Positions 7,590-14,967 are shown, counted from the stretch's first letter. The stretch: DNA of 18,583 bases from CAZPAH01 sp964584495 (GCA_964584495.1 CAZPAH010000051.1:1-18583); one strand, 5' to 3'. Program-made: numbers and translations. The notes: generated by a model not told the origin, from the letters alone.

Positions 7590-7618
7590 TTGACTTTTTA
7601 GCGGATTTAATCTATAAT
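7590..7618 (+). promoter_or_regulatory. internal sigma-70 promoter of the acyltransferase/GT sub-operon
   Basis: TTGACT (7590-7595), a 17-nt spacer and a perfect TATAAT (7613-7618) in the 93-bp gap after the first GT4 gene. Initiation would be near 7625, about 40 nt before the ATG at 7666. An inverted repeat, TTAATC (7607-7612) and GATTAA (7624-7629), brackets the -10 and could be an operator. The local AT-richness contrasts with the flanking coding DNA. Confidence 0.72.
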
Positions 7619-7665
7619 CAAGGGATTAACGGATATTTGAACTTCAAAATCGGGTTGTTTTGATC

Positions 7666-8313
7666 ATGTGGAAAATTGAGAGCCGGTCAAAATATATCTT
7701 CGCGAAATGTTTTCTTTCCCTGTTCGGCTGGATCCGAGCGGGCTGGGTAAAGTCCTTTTTGAAAAGAGCGGAGAATATAGTCCTCTTCCACGAGGATATT
7801 TACGCGTGGAGGGCGAACCTGCTTCGGGAGATGGGGGCGAAGATAGGGGACGACTGTAAATTCTATTCGATCCAGGTCGACAGCGAGCCGGTGCTGCTCG
7901 AGATCGGAGACCATGTGGCCGTCGCCGACGGCGCCAGGTTCATCACCCACGACGGGGGTTTGTGGATATTCTGGGAAGATCACCCAGAAATCGATAATTA
8001 CGGCAAGATCACGATAGGCAACAATGTATTTATCGGAATGGACGCCATTATACTTCCCAACTCGACGATAGGGGATAACTGCGTGATAGGTGCCGGCGCG
8101 GTGGTCAGGGGTAAAATTGCAGAGAATTCCGTCGTAATGGGAAATCCCGCTAGAGTCATAATGAAGACTTCCCTTTATAAAAAACTGATAATGTGCAGCA
8201 AGCACACACTTCCAACCGCCCTCATGCCAAAGGATAAGAAAGGACAGATGGAACGGAACAGGTTGATAGCCGAAGCGTTCAGTCTGGGGGAATCCGGCAA
8301 AAATGAAGCATAA
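7666..8313 (+). CDS. left-handed beta-helix (hexapeptide) acyltransferase
   Basis: A 215-residue protein of the WbbJ/maltose-O-acetyltransferase type. Hexapeptide-repeat rungs run from about residue 59 to 165 (KIGDDCKF, EIGDHVAV, KITIGNNVFIG, TIGDNCVIGAGAVV, PARVI). The putative catalytic His is H95 in FITHDGG (92-98), and the typical VVMGNPARV ending follows at 157-164. Such enzymes O- or N-acylate a sugar with acetyl-CoA; the trimer is cytoplasmic. An in-frame TTG at 7660 precedes the ATG at 7666; I take the ATG. The Shine-Dalgarno is weak. It has a dedicated promoter 5' and overlaps the next gene by 11 nt. It probably acetylates a residue of the same glycan. Confidence 0.9.
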   Translation: MWKIESRSKYIFAKCFLSLFGWIRAGWVKSFLKRAENIVLFHEDIYAWRANLLREMGAKIGDDCKFYSIQVDSEPVLLEIGDHVAVADGARFITHDGGLWIFWEDHPEIDNYGKITIGNNVFIGMDAIILPNSTIGDNCVIGAGAVVRGKIAENSVVMGNPARVIMKTSLYKKLIMCSKHTLPTALMPKDKKGQMERNRLIAEAFSLGESGKNEA

Positions 8314-9454
8314 CATACTTTACTTTTCACATTACCCCTGGTCCGAAAAGGGATCGAGATATATCAACCTGGCATCCGCTCTTAATGACGATCCGAGGAT
8401 CGCCGAACTTGTTTATATCAATCCGATCGAGTATCCGAACGGGCCGGGATCTCTGCTGGCGACGATGATCCGGGGAGGCAGGCCTCGAGAATTAAGGAAA
8501 AGCCCGATGAGGGTCTTCGGTATCGTCCCTCCGGTCTTTTTCAGGGACAGAATACCGGCGATGAGCAGGGTGTTCGACAGGTGGGCCGACGGCGTTCTGC
8601 AATCGCTTAGGTTCAGGAATCAATCCTGCCGTCCGGCGGCGGTTATCGTCGGGGCGTCGGATTTCAATCTGAAGGTAATGCGACACTTCAACGAGCGCGG
8701 CGTGACGACGGTTTTCGATTGGGCCGATCACTACGAGAAGCATGCCGCCCCGCCCGAAGTGCGGGAGAAGGTGGGGGGTATCTGCAGGGAACTGGCGGCG
8801 AACGCCGATATCGTTCTCTGTGTCAGCCCGATTGTCACGGAAATTGCCAGCAAATACAACGACAAGTCGTATCTTCTGCCGAATGCCGCATCGCTCGACA
8901 TGATAGTGGAAGATGCCGAAGGCGTTGGGAGAGAGAAGGGCGATCGCCCTCCGGTGATCTGCTATTATGGCGTGATCAACCCTGTCAAGCTAGACTACCC
9001 GCTGATAAGGGAGGTCGCCGGGAGAAAACCTGACTGGCATTTTGTTTTTATAGGTCCCGAAAACGATCCTCTGGGCTCCAAGGAGAAGCTTCAGGAAGGG
9101 AATATTGAAATCCGCCGTCCCATGAACAAGAAGGAGCTAGGCGATTTTATCGCGGCGAATGCGGACGTCTGCATAGCCCCTTACAACATGAACGATGAAG
9201 CGGGAAAGGCAGGTTCGGCGGTGAAGCTGTACGAGACGATGGGATTCGGGCTCCCGTTCGTTTCGACCGACCTGTTCGATCCGCTCGACGCTTCCGATCT
9301 GATCGAGATAGTGAAAAATGCCGACGAAATGGTCGAGGCGATCGAAAATGAGCTGGCCGGAGATAACGCGGAGAAGAGAAAAGCGAGAATCGAGTTTGCG
9401 AGGGCCAACACCTGGAACAGGAGAAGCGAACGGTTGATTGGATTGCTGGAATGA
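8303..9454 (+). CDS. GT-B glycosyltransferase, GT4/GT1-like, with a modified donor motif
   Basis: A 383-residue protein of the glycosyltransferase group that includes TuaH-like proteins. The N-terminus has ILYFSHYPWSEKGSRYINLA (5-24), and the middle has VFDWADHYEKH (137-147) and ADIVLCVSP (168-176; typical of GT-B linker regions) followed by LLPNAASLD (191-199). The donor domain has ICYYGVINPVKLDYPLI (219-235), HFVFIGPEN (246-254), ADVCIAPY (287-294) and SAVKLYETMGFGLPFVSTD (305-323). E311 corresponds to the second Glu of the E-x7-E pair, but the first position is Ala (A303), so nucleotide-sugar contacts may differ. The ATG at 8303 lies inside the acyltransferase gene, and its stop overlaps the next start by 4 nt, giving tight translational coupling. 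The sugar is unknown. Confidence 0.85.
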   Translation: MKHNILYFSHYPWSEKGSRYINLASALNDDPRIAELVYINPIEYPNGPGSLLATMIRGGRPRELRKSPMRVFGIVPPVFFRDRIPAMSRVFDRWADGVLQSLRFRNQSCRPAAVIVGASDFNLKVMRHFNERGVTTVFDWADHYEKHAAPPEVREKVGGICRELAANADIVLCVSPIVTEIASKYNDKSYLLPNAASLDMIVEDAEGVGREKGDRPPVICYYGVINPVKLDYPLIREVAGRKPDWHFVFIGPENDPLGSKEKLQEGNIEIRRPMNKKELGDFIAANADVCIAPYNMNDEAGKAGSAVKLYETMGFGLPFVSTDLFDPLDASDLIEIVKNADEMVEAIENELAGDNAEKRKARIEFARANTWNRRSERLIGLLE

Positions 9455-10635
9455 AAGTCTGCATCTTTTTCTCAATATTTCCTCCGAGATTCGGCGGGGG
9501 AACGATTCAGGGGATCGAGCTGGCGAAGGCTCTCCTAGCGAGGGGAGTGGACGTATTCTTCGTTGCCCTGACCAATGATGCGGGGCAAAAGAGTAAAGAC
9601 GAGTATGAGGGAATAGAGGTACATTATATCTACGTAAAGAACCTGGATCGCCTGATAGAAGGAAAATCCTCCCTCTCCGAAAAACTGGTTCTCAATCTCA
9701 AGCTGTTCGCGAAATTCTTCGCGCTCAGGAAGAAATACTCGATAATTCATATCCTTACGATGGTCTATCCTTATACATCCTTGAGCCTTCTGGCGAGATT
9801 GCTGGGCAAGAGGATCATCGCCAAGACATCGATGCTGCAGGAGGTCTACTTCAGGGATACCGGAAGGATATTCGGCAGGATCAACAAGTCCTGCGCCGAC
9901 AGGATGCACAGGCTCATTACCATAAGCAGCATGATTCAGGACGCGCTGATGAAAGAAGGGTTCGACGAGTCTCGGGTTCTCTTTATTCCGAACGGCGTCG
10001 ATACGGGAAGATTCACCCCACTTCCCCCCGGGGAAAAAGAGGGATTGAAAAACCGTCTTGATCTGGGCGGCGGAAGCGTCGTCTCTTTCGTGGGCGGTAT
10101 CACATACAGAAAAGGCATAGACAGGCTAGTCTCGATCTGGCCGGAAATCGTGAATAGGTATCCGGCCAACCGCCTGGTTCTCGTCGGGCCGAGATCGGAA
10201 AGCGAGGGAGTGGCCGGAGACAGGTTCTGTCTCGAAGAGGTTCAGGGGATGATAGACGCGCTTAAGCTGGGCGATTACATCCGGTTCACGGGCAAAGTGG
10301 GCAATGTGGTGGAGTATCTCCAGGTTTCCGATCTGTTCGTGTTTCCCTCCACGATGGAGGGGATGCCCAACGTCATCCTTGAAGCCATGTCGTGCGGAGT
10401 TCCCGCCGTATCTTACAGGGTAAGCGGAGTGGACGATATCATGGAAGACGGACAGTCGGGACGCATTATAGAACCCGGAGACGAGCGGGCGTTTCTCGCC
10501 GCCGTTATGGAGCTTCTCGGCGATGAGGAGAAGAGGAAGTATCTTTCCTCGAAGGCGAGGGAGAGGATCGTCTCCCGGTTCTCGCTGGAAAGCATAGCCG
10601 ACCGGTATATTCAAGTTTACAATTCTATTACGTAG
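9451..10635 (+). CDS. family 4 (GT-B) glycosyltransferase
   Basis: A 394-residue GT4 enzyme. The acceptor domain starts FSIFPPRFGGGTIQGIELAK (7-26), the usual glycine-rich loop. RLITISSMIQD (154-164) and VLFIPNGVDTGRF (176-188) mark the linker. The donor domain shows VVSFVGGITYRKGIDRL (210-226; K221), YIRFTGKVGNVVEYL (276-290), DLFVFPSTMEGMPNVILEAM (294-313) with E303-x7-E311, then SCGVPAVSYRVSGVDDIM. All elements of a retaining, active GT4 are present. It overlaps the preceding gene by ATGA, is the last gene of the plus-strand run, and ends 30 nt from the convergent metallo-hydrolase gene with no stem-loop terminator between them. Confidence 0.92.
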   Translation: MKVCIFFSIFPPRFGGGTIQGIELAKALLARGVDVFFVALTNDAGQKSKDEYEGIEVHYIYVKNLDRLIEGKSSLSEKLVLNLKLFAKFFALRKKYSIIHILTMVYPYTSLSLLARLLGKRIIAKTSMLQEVYFRDTGRIFGRINKSCADRMHRLITISSMIQDALMKEGFDESRVLFIPNGVDTGRFTPLPPGEKEGLKNRLDLGGGSVVSFVGGITYRKGIDRLVSIWPEIVNRYPANRLVLVGPRSESEGVAGDRFCLEEVQGMIDALKLGDYIRFTGKVGNVVEYLQVSDLFVFPSTMEGMPNVILEAMSCGVPAVSYRVSGVDDIMEDGQSGRIIEPGDERAFLAAVMELLGDEEKRKYLSSKARERIVSRFSLESIADRYIQVYNSIT

Positions 10636-10665
10636 GAATAGAGGACAGGCCGCTGCCAAGATCGC

Positions 10666-11319
10666 TCAGAATTGACCTTTCAGGAAAGGATTCGATCTTT
10701 TCTCCTCTCCGATATAGGTCATCGGCCCGTGGCCGCAGTAGACCGCCGTATCGTCGGGAAGGGTGAACAGCTTTTCCCTAACCGAGCGAAGGAGGGTTTC
10801 GAGGTCCCCGCCGAAGAAGTCCGTCCTTCCGATCGAGCGGGCGAATAGGGTGTCTCCGGCGAAAACCAGGCCGTCCCCGTCGAATAATATCGAGATTCCC
10901 CCGCGCGTGTGCCCCGGCGTGTGGAGAACCTTTCCCGATGCCATGCCGAAATCGACCGTATCCCCGCCGGCGAGGAGGGTCTCTACGTCCGGGCATTCGA
11001 CATGGCCCAGCCCCCAGAATGGAGCCTCCTCGACGGAGCGTTTCATCGTGGGGATATCCTCGCCGTGAAGGGCGATCCCGATTCCGTACTTGCGGATCAG
11101 GTCGGGGGCGCCCGCCATATGGTCGCTGTGGCCGTGTGTGAGAACGATCTTCACGGGAGTAACGGATATCTCCTCGATTATTTTCGATATCCTGTCGGCG
11201 TCGCCCCCCGGATCGATGATGATCGCCTCCAAGGTCTCCGTACACGAGACGATGTAGCAGTTCGTGGCGAGAGGGCCCACGACTATCTCGTCTATCTTTA
11301 TTCCGCCGTTACCGTTCAT
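10666..11319 (-). CDS. metallo-beta-lactamase-fold hydrolase, glyoxalase-II-like
   Basis: From the ATG at 11319 the protein has 217 residues, the usual length of the short YcbL/glyoxalase-II-like group. The frame extends to an ATG at 11373, but the extra 18 residues are not family-like. A GGAG lies just before 11319. Zinc ligands are all visible: THGHSDH (61-67), H137 in HTPGHTRG, D156 in FAGDTLF, and H197 in YCGHGP. GPLATNCYIV (16-25) is the usual opening strand and GRTDFFGGD (164-172) the substrate-loop segment. Members hydrolyse thioesters or related bonds (for example S-lactoylglutathione or other acyl-thiols) in the cytoplasm. It is the last gene of the operon and overlaps the ferredoxin gene by 11 nt. 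The physiological substrate is unknown and no sulfurtransferase domain is fused. Confidence 0.9.
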   Translation of the reverse strand: MNGNGGIKIDEIVVGPLATNCYIVSCTETLEAIIIDPGGDADRISKIIEEISVTPVKIVLTHGHSDHMAGAPDLIRKYGIGIALHGEDIPTMKRSVEEAPFWGLGHVECPDVETLLAGGDTVDFGMASGKVLHTPGHTRGGISILFDGDGLVFAGDTLFARSIGRTDFFGGDLETLLRSVREKLFTLPDDTAVYCGHGPMTYIGEEKRSNPFLKGQF

Positions 11320-11536
11320 GTTCTCCAGGCGAGGTTCCTCCAGGGCACCACAGCGCCCCGGTAGGACATACAATGGCCGCCTGCCCGCAGGGGCGGCATC
11401 GCTCGGGGATGAGCACGAGAGTCAGTCCCTCGATGATGAGCGCTTCACTCGGGCAGACGGCACAACACGCTCCGCAGACTACGCACCTTCCGCGGTCAAT
11501 CTTTACATCGTTTCCCCGTCTACTATTTCCTTCCAT
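11309..11536 (-). CDS. small 4Fe-4S ferredoxin-like protein with an altered second cluster motif
   Basis: A 75-residue protein with two ferredoxin motifs. The first is complete, CVVCGACCAVCP (C18, C21, C24, C28, plus an extra C25). The second, CRPCGQAAIVCP, has C47, C50 and C57 but Ala at position 53, where the third ligand should be. An additional Cys, C64, lies just after it (ALWCPGG). It could therefore hold one 4Fe-4S cluster plus a 3Fe-4S or an alternatively ligated cluster. It lies 12 nt after the geranylgeranyl-reductase-family gene and overlaps the hydrolase start, so it is probably the electron donor of the flavoprotein; archaeal geranylgeranyl reductases are known to accept ferredoxin electrons. 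The ATG at 11536 has only a weak Shine-Dalgarno (AGG). Confidence 0.85.
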   Translation of the reverse strand: MEGNSRRGNDVKIDRGRCVVCGACCAVCPSEALIIEGLTLVLIPERCRPCGQAAIVCPTGALWCPGGTSPGEHER

Positions 11537-11548
11537 ACGCAGTATAAC

Positions 11549-12763
11549 CTATTGACGATTTTTTTTCAATCCCGCGAGCGACGCCAGCACACGAAATATC
11601 AGCGATGGCTTGGACTGCAGCAGGATCATGAGGAACCTTCCCGCCTTGAGGCCGGTGCCGTCGAAGAGCCCCTTTTGTCCTCTCATCCTTTCCAGGACGG
11701 CGTTCATCTCGCCGTCCTCCATCGAGTACAGCACACGGGCGGCGTGGTAGAACAGCTCGTTCGTCCTGCCTACGCTCTTCTTCCAGTTCTTCGTATAAGA
11801 GGCTAGGGCGCGCGCCGAAGGGCCGCCCGATCCGATCGAGCCGATTATCGCATCGGCTGCCATGTCGGCCCCCTCCAACGCGTTAATAATTCCTCCTCCG
11901 GAAAACGGGTTGTTCTGGTTGGCCGCCTCTCCGACCGCCAGGAACCCACCGGTCGACAGCGATGGAAGTCCCCTTGCGACTACGGAGCCGCCAGCGATGA
12001 ATCTCCTTCGCCCGGCCCCCGGACAGCGGTTTTCGAGGAATCTTTCGAGATAGAGCCGGGCGTTGGTCCTGCCGGCCATCGCCGGGTTGATTCCCAGCCC
12101 GGCGTTCGCCATTCCCTCTCCCTTGGGAAAGACCCAGGCGTACCCTCCCGGGGCGATCCTGCTTCCGAGGTGAAATTCGATATGCCTCTTCGAAGTATCG
12201 ACCCCCTCGACGAGTTCCTGAGCGCACGACATGACCTCTTCGGGCCTGTAGCTCCTTTTCAGGCCGGCCCAGCGCGGCGAGAGCGATTCGACCCCGTCGG
12301 CGCCGACCGTCACTGACGCCGTGACCTCGTATGCGGAGCCGGAGGCGAGATCCGTGGCCTTGAGGCCTAAGACATGCCCGTTTTCCCACTTGAGACCGGT
12401 CGCCTGGTGGCCGGTCCTTATGACGGCTCCGTTCCTTTGGGCGATACCGGCCAGTTTTTGGTCGAACAGTTCCCTGTCGACGATGAATCCTATCGAGGGA
12501 ATATCCACCTCGAACCTCTCGCCGCCGGGAGACACTATTACAAAGCCGTTTACGACCGAGGAGATAAGCGATTCGTCCAGTTCGAGATAGCGCTCGACAT
12601 CCTTCCTGGGACCGACCGCTTCGGCGCAGCGGACCGGGTAGCCGATCGTATCTCTTTTTTCCAGGAGCAGTGTGGAGAGCCCCGCGGCGGAGGTTCGTGC
12701 GGCGGTCCGCGATCCGGCCGGTCCACCGCCGATTACAACAACATCGAACTGTTCAGGCTTCAT
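11549..12763 (-). CDS. geranylgeranyl-reductase-family FAD oxidoreductase
   Basis: A 404-residue class of p-hydroxybenzoate-hydroxylase-like flavoprotein. The FAD-binding dinucleotide fold is VVVIGGGPAGSRTA (8-21) with E35 following the second strand. GYPVRCAEAVG (41-51) carries the conserved Cys (C46) of the geranylgeranyl reductase family. VGADGVES (153-160) is the second FAD motif. PGGYAWVFPKGE (205-216) is the family's YxWxFP substrate-cavity motif, and GEAANQNNPFSGGGI (278-292) is the GD-type motif. These enzymes saturate prenyl double bonds of archaeal lipids, chlorophyll precursors or menaquinone side chains. Here quinone or polyprenyl saturation is the natural guess. The adjacent ferredoxin supports a ferredoxin-linked reductase. 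The start overlaps the preceding stop by one base (TAATG). Confidence 0.9.
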   Translation of the reverse strand: MKPEQFDVVVIGGGPAGSRTAARTSAAGLSTLLLEKRDTIGYPVRCAEAVGPRKDVERYLELDESLISSVVNGFVIVSPGGERFEVDIPSIGFIVDRELFDQKLAGIAQRNGAVIRTGHQATGLKWENGHVLGLKATDLASGSAYEVTASVTVGADGVESLSPRWAGLKRSYRPEEVMSCAQELVEGVDTSKRHIEFHLGSRIAPGGYAWVFPKGEGMANAGLGINPAMAGRTNARLYLERFLENRCPGAGRRRFIAGGSVVARGLPSLSTGGFLAVGEAANQNNPFSGGGIINALEGADMAADAIIGSIGSGGPSARALASYTKNWKKSVGRTNELFYHAARVLYSMEDGEMNAVLERMRGQKGLFDGTGLKAGRFLMILLQSKPSLIFRVLASLAGLKKNRQ

Positions 12764-13515
12764 TAGAAATAGTAATAATAATTCAGTGACAGGGTGAATC
12801 CTTGGTAGTTAATATCGAAGTTGCCGTCATGTATGTAGAACTTACTCTGGGACATATGGTAGCGGCCTTCCATGCCGGCGGCTTGATGATTGGTGAGATA
12901 GTAGATCATCCCGAATTCGCCGTGAAGTCCCGCTTCCAGGCTGTTGCGGGAGACCGTCTGGTCGGCCGGGCTGAAAGCCGTTCCGTCCGATTGGACACGG
13001 TGTGTTTCGAGCCTCGCCATTGGAAGGACGGCGCAGAATCCTCCCGCGAAGTAGGGAGACATCGCGTGGACCTGCGGGGGAACCATGAAATAGGAAAATC
13101 CTACGTCGAGTGAAAAAAGATAGACTTTGAAAGTTCTTTCTATATCCAGATCGTAAGGAGGCTCCGACACCGTGACGTAGTTTCCGAGACTTTCCGCTTT
13201 GAGGTATGAAAGTGATAATGCCGTTGTAAGGTAATGGTTCGGCGTGATCCTTCTCTGGTATCCGATACGGGCGAAGGGGGATGTGGAGACCGTTTCGAAA
13301 TTGTCGTATCCGCTTCTTTCCTTTGCCCAGTTGTCGAGATGCTCGGTCAGATAGTCGGCGTTAGGACCGTCGACGAATCCGACGCTTACATTGAAATTAT
13401 TTATAGGTATCGGTCCGAAGAATTTCTTCTGCTTGAAAAGGGGCGGTTCCGCAGTCGCCTGCGTTGCCCCGAGAACAACCAGGAGGGCCGCCGCAATGAA
13501 GGAGGATCTGTTCAT
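12763..13515 (-). CDS. exported outer-membrane beta-barrel protein (unknown function)
   Basis: A 250-residue protein with a clear signal peptide (NRSSFIAAALLVVLGATQATA, cleavage likely after A22). The rest has alternating amphipathic strands rich in Tyr/Phe and ends NYYYYF, with a terminal Phe as expected for BAM-inserted barrels. About eight to ten strands are possible, similar to small OmpW/OMP_b-brl-type proteins. No binding residues can be assigned. A strong AGGAG lies 6 nt before the ATG, and a promoter is visible at 13566-13594. It is the first gene of the operon that continues with the FAD reductase, ferredoxin and hydrolase, an unusual grouping of an outer-membrane protein with cytoplasmic redox enzymes. 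Confidence 0.8.
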   Translation of the reverse strand: MNRSSFIAAALLVVLGATQATAEPPLFKQKKFFGPIPINNFNVSVGFVDGPNADYLTEHLDNWAKERSGYDNFETVSTSPFARIGYQRRITPNHYLTTALSLSYLKAESLGNYVTVSEPPYDLDIERTFKVYLFSLDVGFSYFMVPPQVHAMSPYFAGGFCAVLPMARLETHRVQSDGTAFSPADQTVSRNSLEAGLHGEFGMIYYLTNHQAAGMEGRYHMSQSKFYIHDGNFDINYQGFTLSLNYYYYF

Positions 13516-13565
13516 TTGAGCTCCTATCTTTTACACGAAGAAACCATTACGTAAGCAGCAACTAA

Positions 13566-13594
13566 AATTTAACTACAAGGGCCTGTAAAGTCAA
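13566..13594 (-). promoter_or_regulatory. promoter of the barrel/reductase/ferredoxin/hydrolase operon
   Basis: On the minus strand TTGACT (13594-13589) and TAAATT (13571-13566) lie 17 nt apart. The -35 is close to consensus and the -10 is weak (4 of 6). Initiation near 13559 would give a leader of about 44 nt. It begins just past the cupin stop, so the operon need not depend on cupin transcription. Confidence 0.45.
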
Positions 13595-13605
13595 ATACAA
13601 CGGAC

Positions 13606-13953
13606 TCAGTCGTTCGGCACGAGGCAGAGGAACTTCACGGAGGCGTCTCCCGTGTTTTTGAAACTGTGTTCTTTTCCCGGAGGAACGAATATGAAATCGC
13701 CTGCGGAAAAAGGTCTTTCCTTTCCCTCGTAGACGAGCCTGCCCTCTCCTTCCAGAATATAGACCTCGTGTTCCCAATTATGCTCGTGGAGGGGGGAGTG
13801 GCCGCCGGGTCCGAGATCGAAAAGCCTCATCGCGAAATTAGGCGCCCCGTCCTTTTTCGAGATAAGCCAGCGTATAGTAACGCTTTTCGCGTCGTCCATC
13901 TCGACCTTCTGTTCCTCGACATCGAGAGCTTTCATCATTTTGAGTTCAGCCAT
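13606..13953 (-). CDS. small single-domain cupin protein
   Basis: A 115-residue Cupin_2 protein. Motif 1, GHSPLHEHNWEHEVYILEGEG (51-71), supplies metal ligands H56, H58 and E63. Motif 2, GDFIFVPPGKEHSFKNTG (85-102), supplies H96. All four ligands of the canonical cupin metal site are present. The fold is found in small dioxygenases, isomerases and sugar- or ligand-sensing proteins; the reaction cannot be inferred. A strong GGAGG precedes the ATG with good spacing. A weak minus-strand promoter (TTGTTG at 14016-14011, 18-nt spacer, TACAAT at 13992-13987) may drive it. It is divergent from the next plus-strand gene. Confidence 0.9.
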   Translation of the reverse strand: MAELKMMKALDVEEQKVEMDDAKSVTIRWLISKKDGAPNFAMRLFDLGPGGHSPLHEHNWEHEVYILEGEGRLVYEGKERPFSAGDFIFVPPGKEHSFKNTGDASVKFLCLVPND

Positions 13954-14111
13954 TTCAACCTCCGCGATTAATGCCTAATGGCTGGTATTGTAAGCGAAAC
14001 GCGGGTAGAACAACAAGGCGTTTTCCCAACAGGGTTGCGGTGATAAGGGTTTTGAGCGTCCAGGGGTTGCCAGTTTCCGAGAGCGGCCGATACCGGCCGA
14101 CGATACCACCA

Positions 14112-14140
14112 TTGACAGAACGCTGTTCCTGCCCTAAAAT
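14112..14140 (+). promoter_or_regulatory. strong sigma-70-type promoter with operator-like palindromes
   Basis: TTGACA (14112-14117), a 17-nt spacer and TAAAAT (14135-14140). Initiation near 14147 leaves about 70 nt before the ATG at 14217. The spacer holds GAAC-N3-GTTC (14118-14128), and a second inverted repeat, CCTGCC (14128-14133) and GGCAGG (14149-14154), encloses the -10. Either could be a repressor site. The rest of the gap from 13954 holds only the cupin upstream region and no gene. Confidence 0.7.
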
Positions 14141-14216
14141 AGCACTCCGGCAGGGAATTCGGATATGTGAACACAGCCAAATGGATCCCAGGCTCGGCGC
14201 GGAGGGAATCATATAG

Positions 14217-14654
14217 ATGTTAAAATATCATCATAGGCAGTTTGGAACCGTTGTTGTCGTTATAGGCGGATTGACCTTGATCCTGCTGCTTTCACTTCTT
14301 GTATTCGTCGAAGCTAATCCGATCGGAATAGCGGTGTTGATCCTCGTCGCCGTATGCCTGGCTCTTTTCCCGACCCTGACGGTCGATGTGACCGCCGAGG
14401 AGATACTGATATATTTCGGGCCCGGCCTGATCAGAAAGAGATTCTCCCTGGACTCGATCAAGAGTGCGCGAAAGGTGCGGAACAAATGGTATTTCGGCTG
14501 GGGAATACGCATAGCGCCCCATTGCTGGTTGTACAACGTGTCCGGATTGGATTCGGTGGAAATCGAGCTGGAAAACGGCAGAAGGTACCGTATCGGAACG
14601 GACGAGCCGGATGTATTGCTCGAGGAAATCGAGAAAACGATAGGCGGCGGCTGA
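14217..14654 (+). CDS. small two-helix membrane protein with a PH-like cytosolic tail
   Basis: A 145-residue protein. Two hydrophobic helices, about residues 10-31 and 36-54, lie in a hairpin at the N-terminus. The remainder is a compact beta-rich domain: VDVTAEEILIYFGPGLIRKRFSLDSI, then RNKWYFGWGIRI (88-99), WLYNVSGLDSVEIELENGRR (104-123), and a terminal helix. This resembles the bacterial PH-like domains (bPH/YdbT-like) that follow membrane hairpins, but I do not recognise a named family with certainty. It has a GGAGGG site 10 nt before the ATG and a strong promoter upstream. Its location first in a run with a DUF6868 protein suggests a shared membrane role; none is known. Confidence 0.75.
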   Translation: MLKYHHRQFGTVVVVIGGLTLILLLSLLVFVEANPIGIAVLILVAVCLALFPTLTVDVTAEEILIYFGPGLIRKRFSLDSIKSARKVRNKWYFGWGIRIAPHCWLYNVSGLDSVEIELENGRRYRIGTDEPDVLLEEIEKTIGGG

Positions 14655-14710
14655 TTCCGGCTTCACGATTCCGGCCGTCACGTCTCAAGTCCTGCCTATC
14701 CTTAACTTAA

Positions 14711-14717
14711 AAGGAGG
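14711..14717 (+). promoter_or_regulatory. consensus Shine-Dalgarno of the DUF6868-like gene
   Basis: AAGGAGG is the strongest ribosome-binding site in the window. It lies 4 nt before the ATG at 14722 and 7 nt before a second ATG at 14725; spacing favours the second, which would shorten the protein by one residue. Confidence 0.75.
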
Positions 14718-14721
14718 TAGA

Positions 14722-14967
14722 ATGATGTCCATCGATTTGTTACGCCTGTTTTTTCTCTGGTGTTCGATAATAAACATCGGTCTTCTGGTTATCGCATTCG
14801 TGTTTTTCAAGGTGGCGCATCGATGGATCTACGCGATCCACGGAGGGTGGTACCGGCTCACTGAAGAGCAGTTCAACCAGGCGATCTACCAGATGATGAT
14901 TCTCTACAAGATCTGCCTTATCGTATTCAATATTGTGCCGTATATAGCCCTCAGGATTATTTCTTAG
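14722..14967 (+). CDS. DUF6868-like small membrane protein
   Basis: An 81-residue protein with an N-terminal helix (IDLLRLFFLWCSIINIGLL, residues 4-22, continuing to about 29), a polar middle with HRWIYAIHGGWYRLTEEQFN (33-52), and a C-terminal helix (about 57-79). The FLWC...N opening, the WIY..HG.WY turn and the YK.....NIVPY.AL ending match my recollection of the DUF6868 family, whose function is unknown. It is likely an inner-membrane helical hairpin. A consensus Shine-Dalgarno precedes it and it follows the PH-like membrane protein by 67 nt without a visible terminator. Confidence 0.82.
   Translation: MMSIDLLRLFFLWCSIINIGLLVIAFVFFKVAHRWIYAIHGGWYRLTEEQFNQAIYQMMILYKICLIVFNIVPYIALRIIS

Noticed and set aside
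7687..8316. 209-residue minus-strand open frame
   Set aside because: Antisense to the hexapeptide acyltransferase; no recognisable protein features.
10636..10665. Shared terminator between the convergent GT4 and metallo-hydrolase genes
   Set aside because: The 30-nt gap contains no stem-loop or T-run on either strand.
13987..14016. Promoter for the cupin gene (TTGTTG-N18-TACAAT, minus strand)
   Set aside because: The -35 matches poorly and spacing is 18 nt; mentioned with the gene but not listed as a site.
13955..14212. 85-residue minus-strand open frame between the cupin and the two-helix membrane protein
   Set aside because: It covers the cupin upstream region and the plus-strand promoter, and has no ribosome site or family likeness.
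14653..14675. 9-bp direct repeat GATTCCGGC, two copies
   Set aside because: Only two short copies around a gene end; likely chance, with no array or insertion signature.
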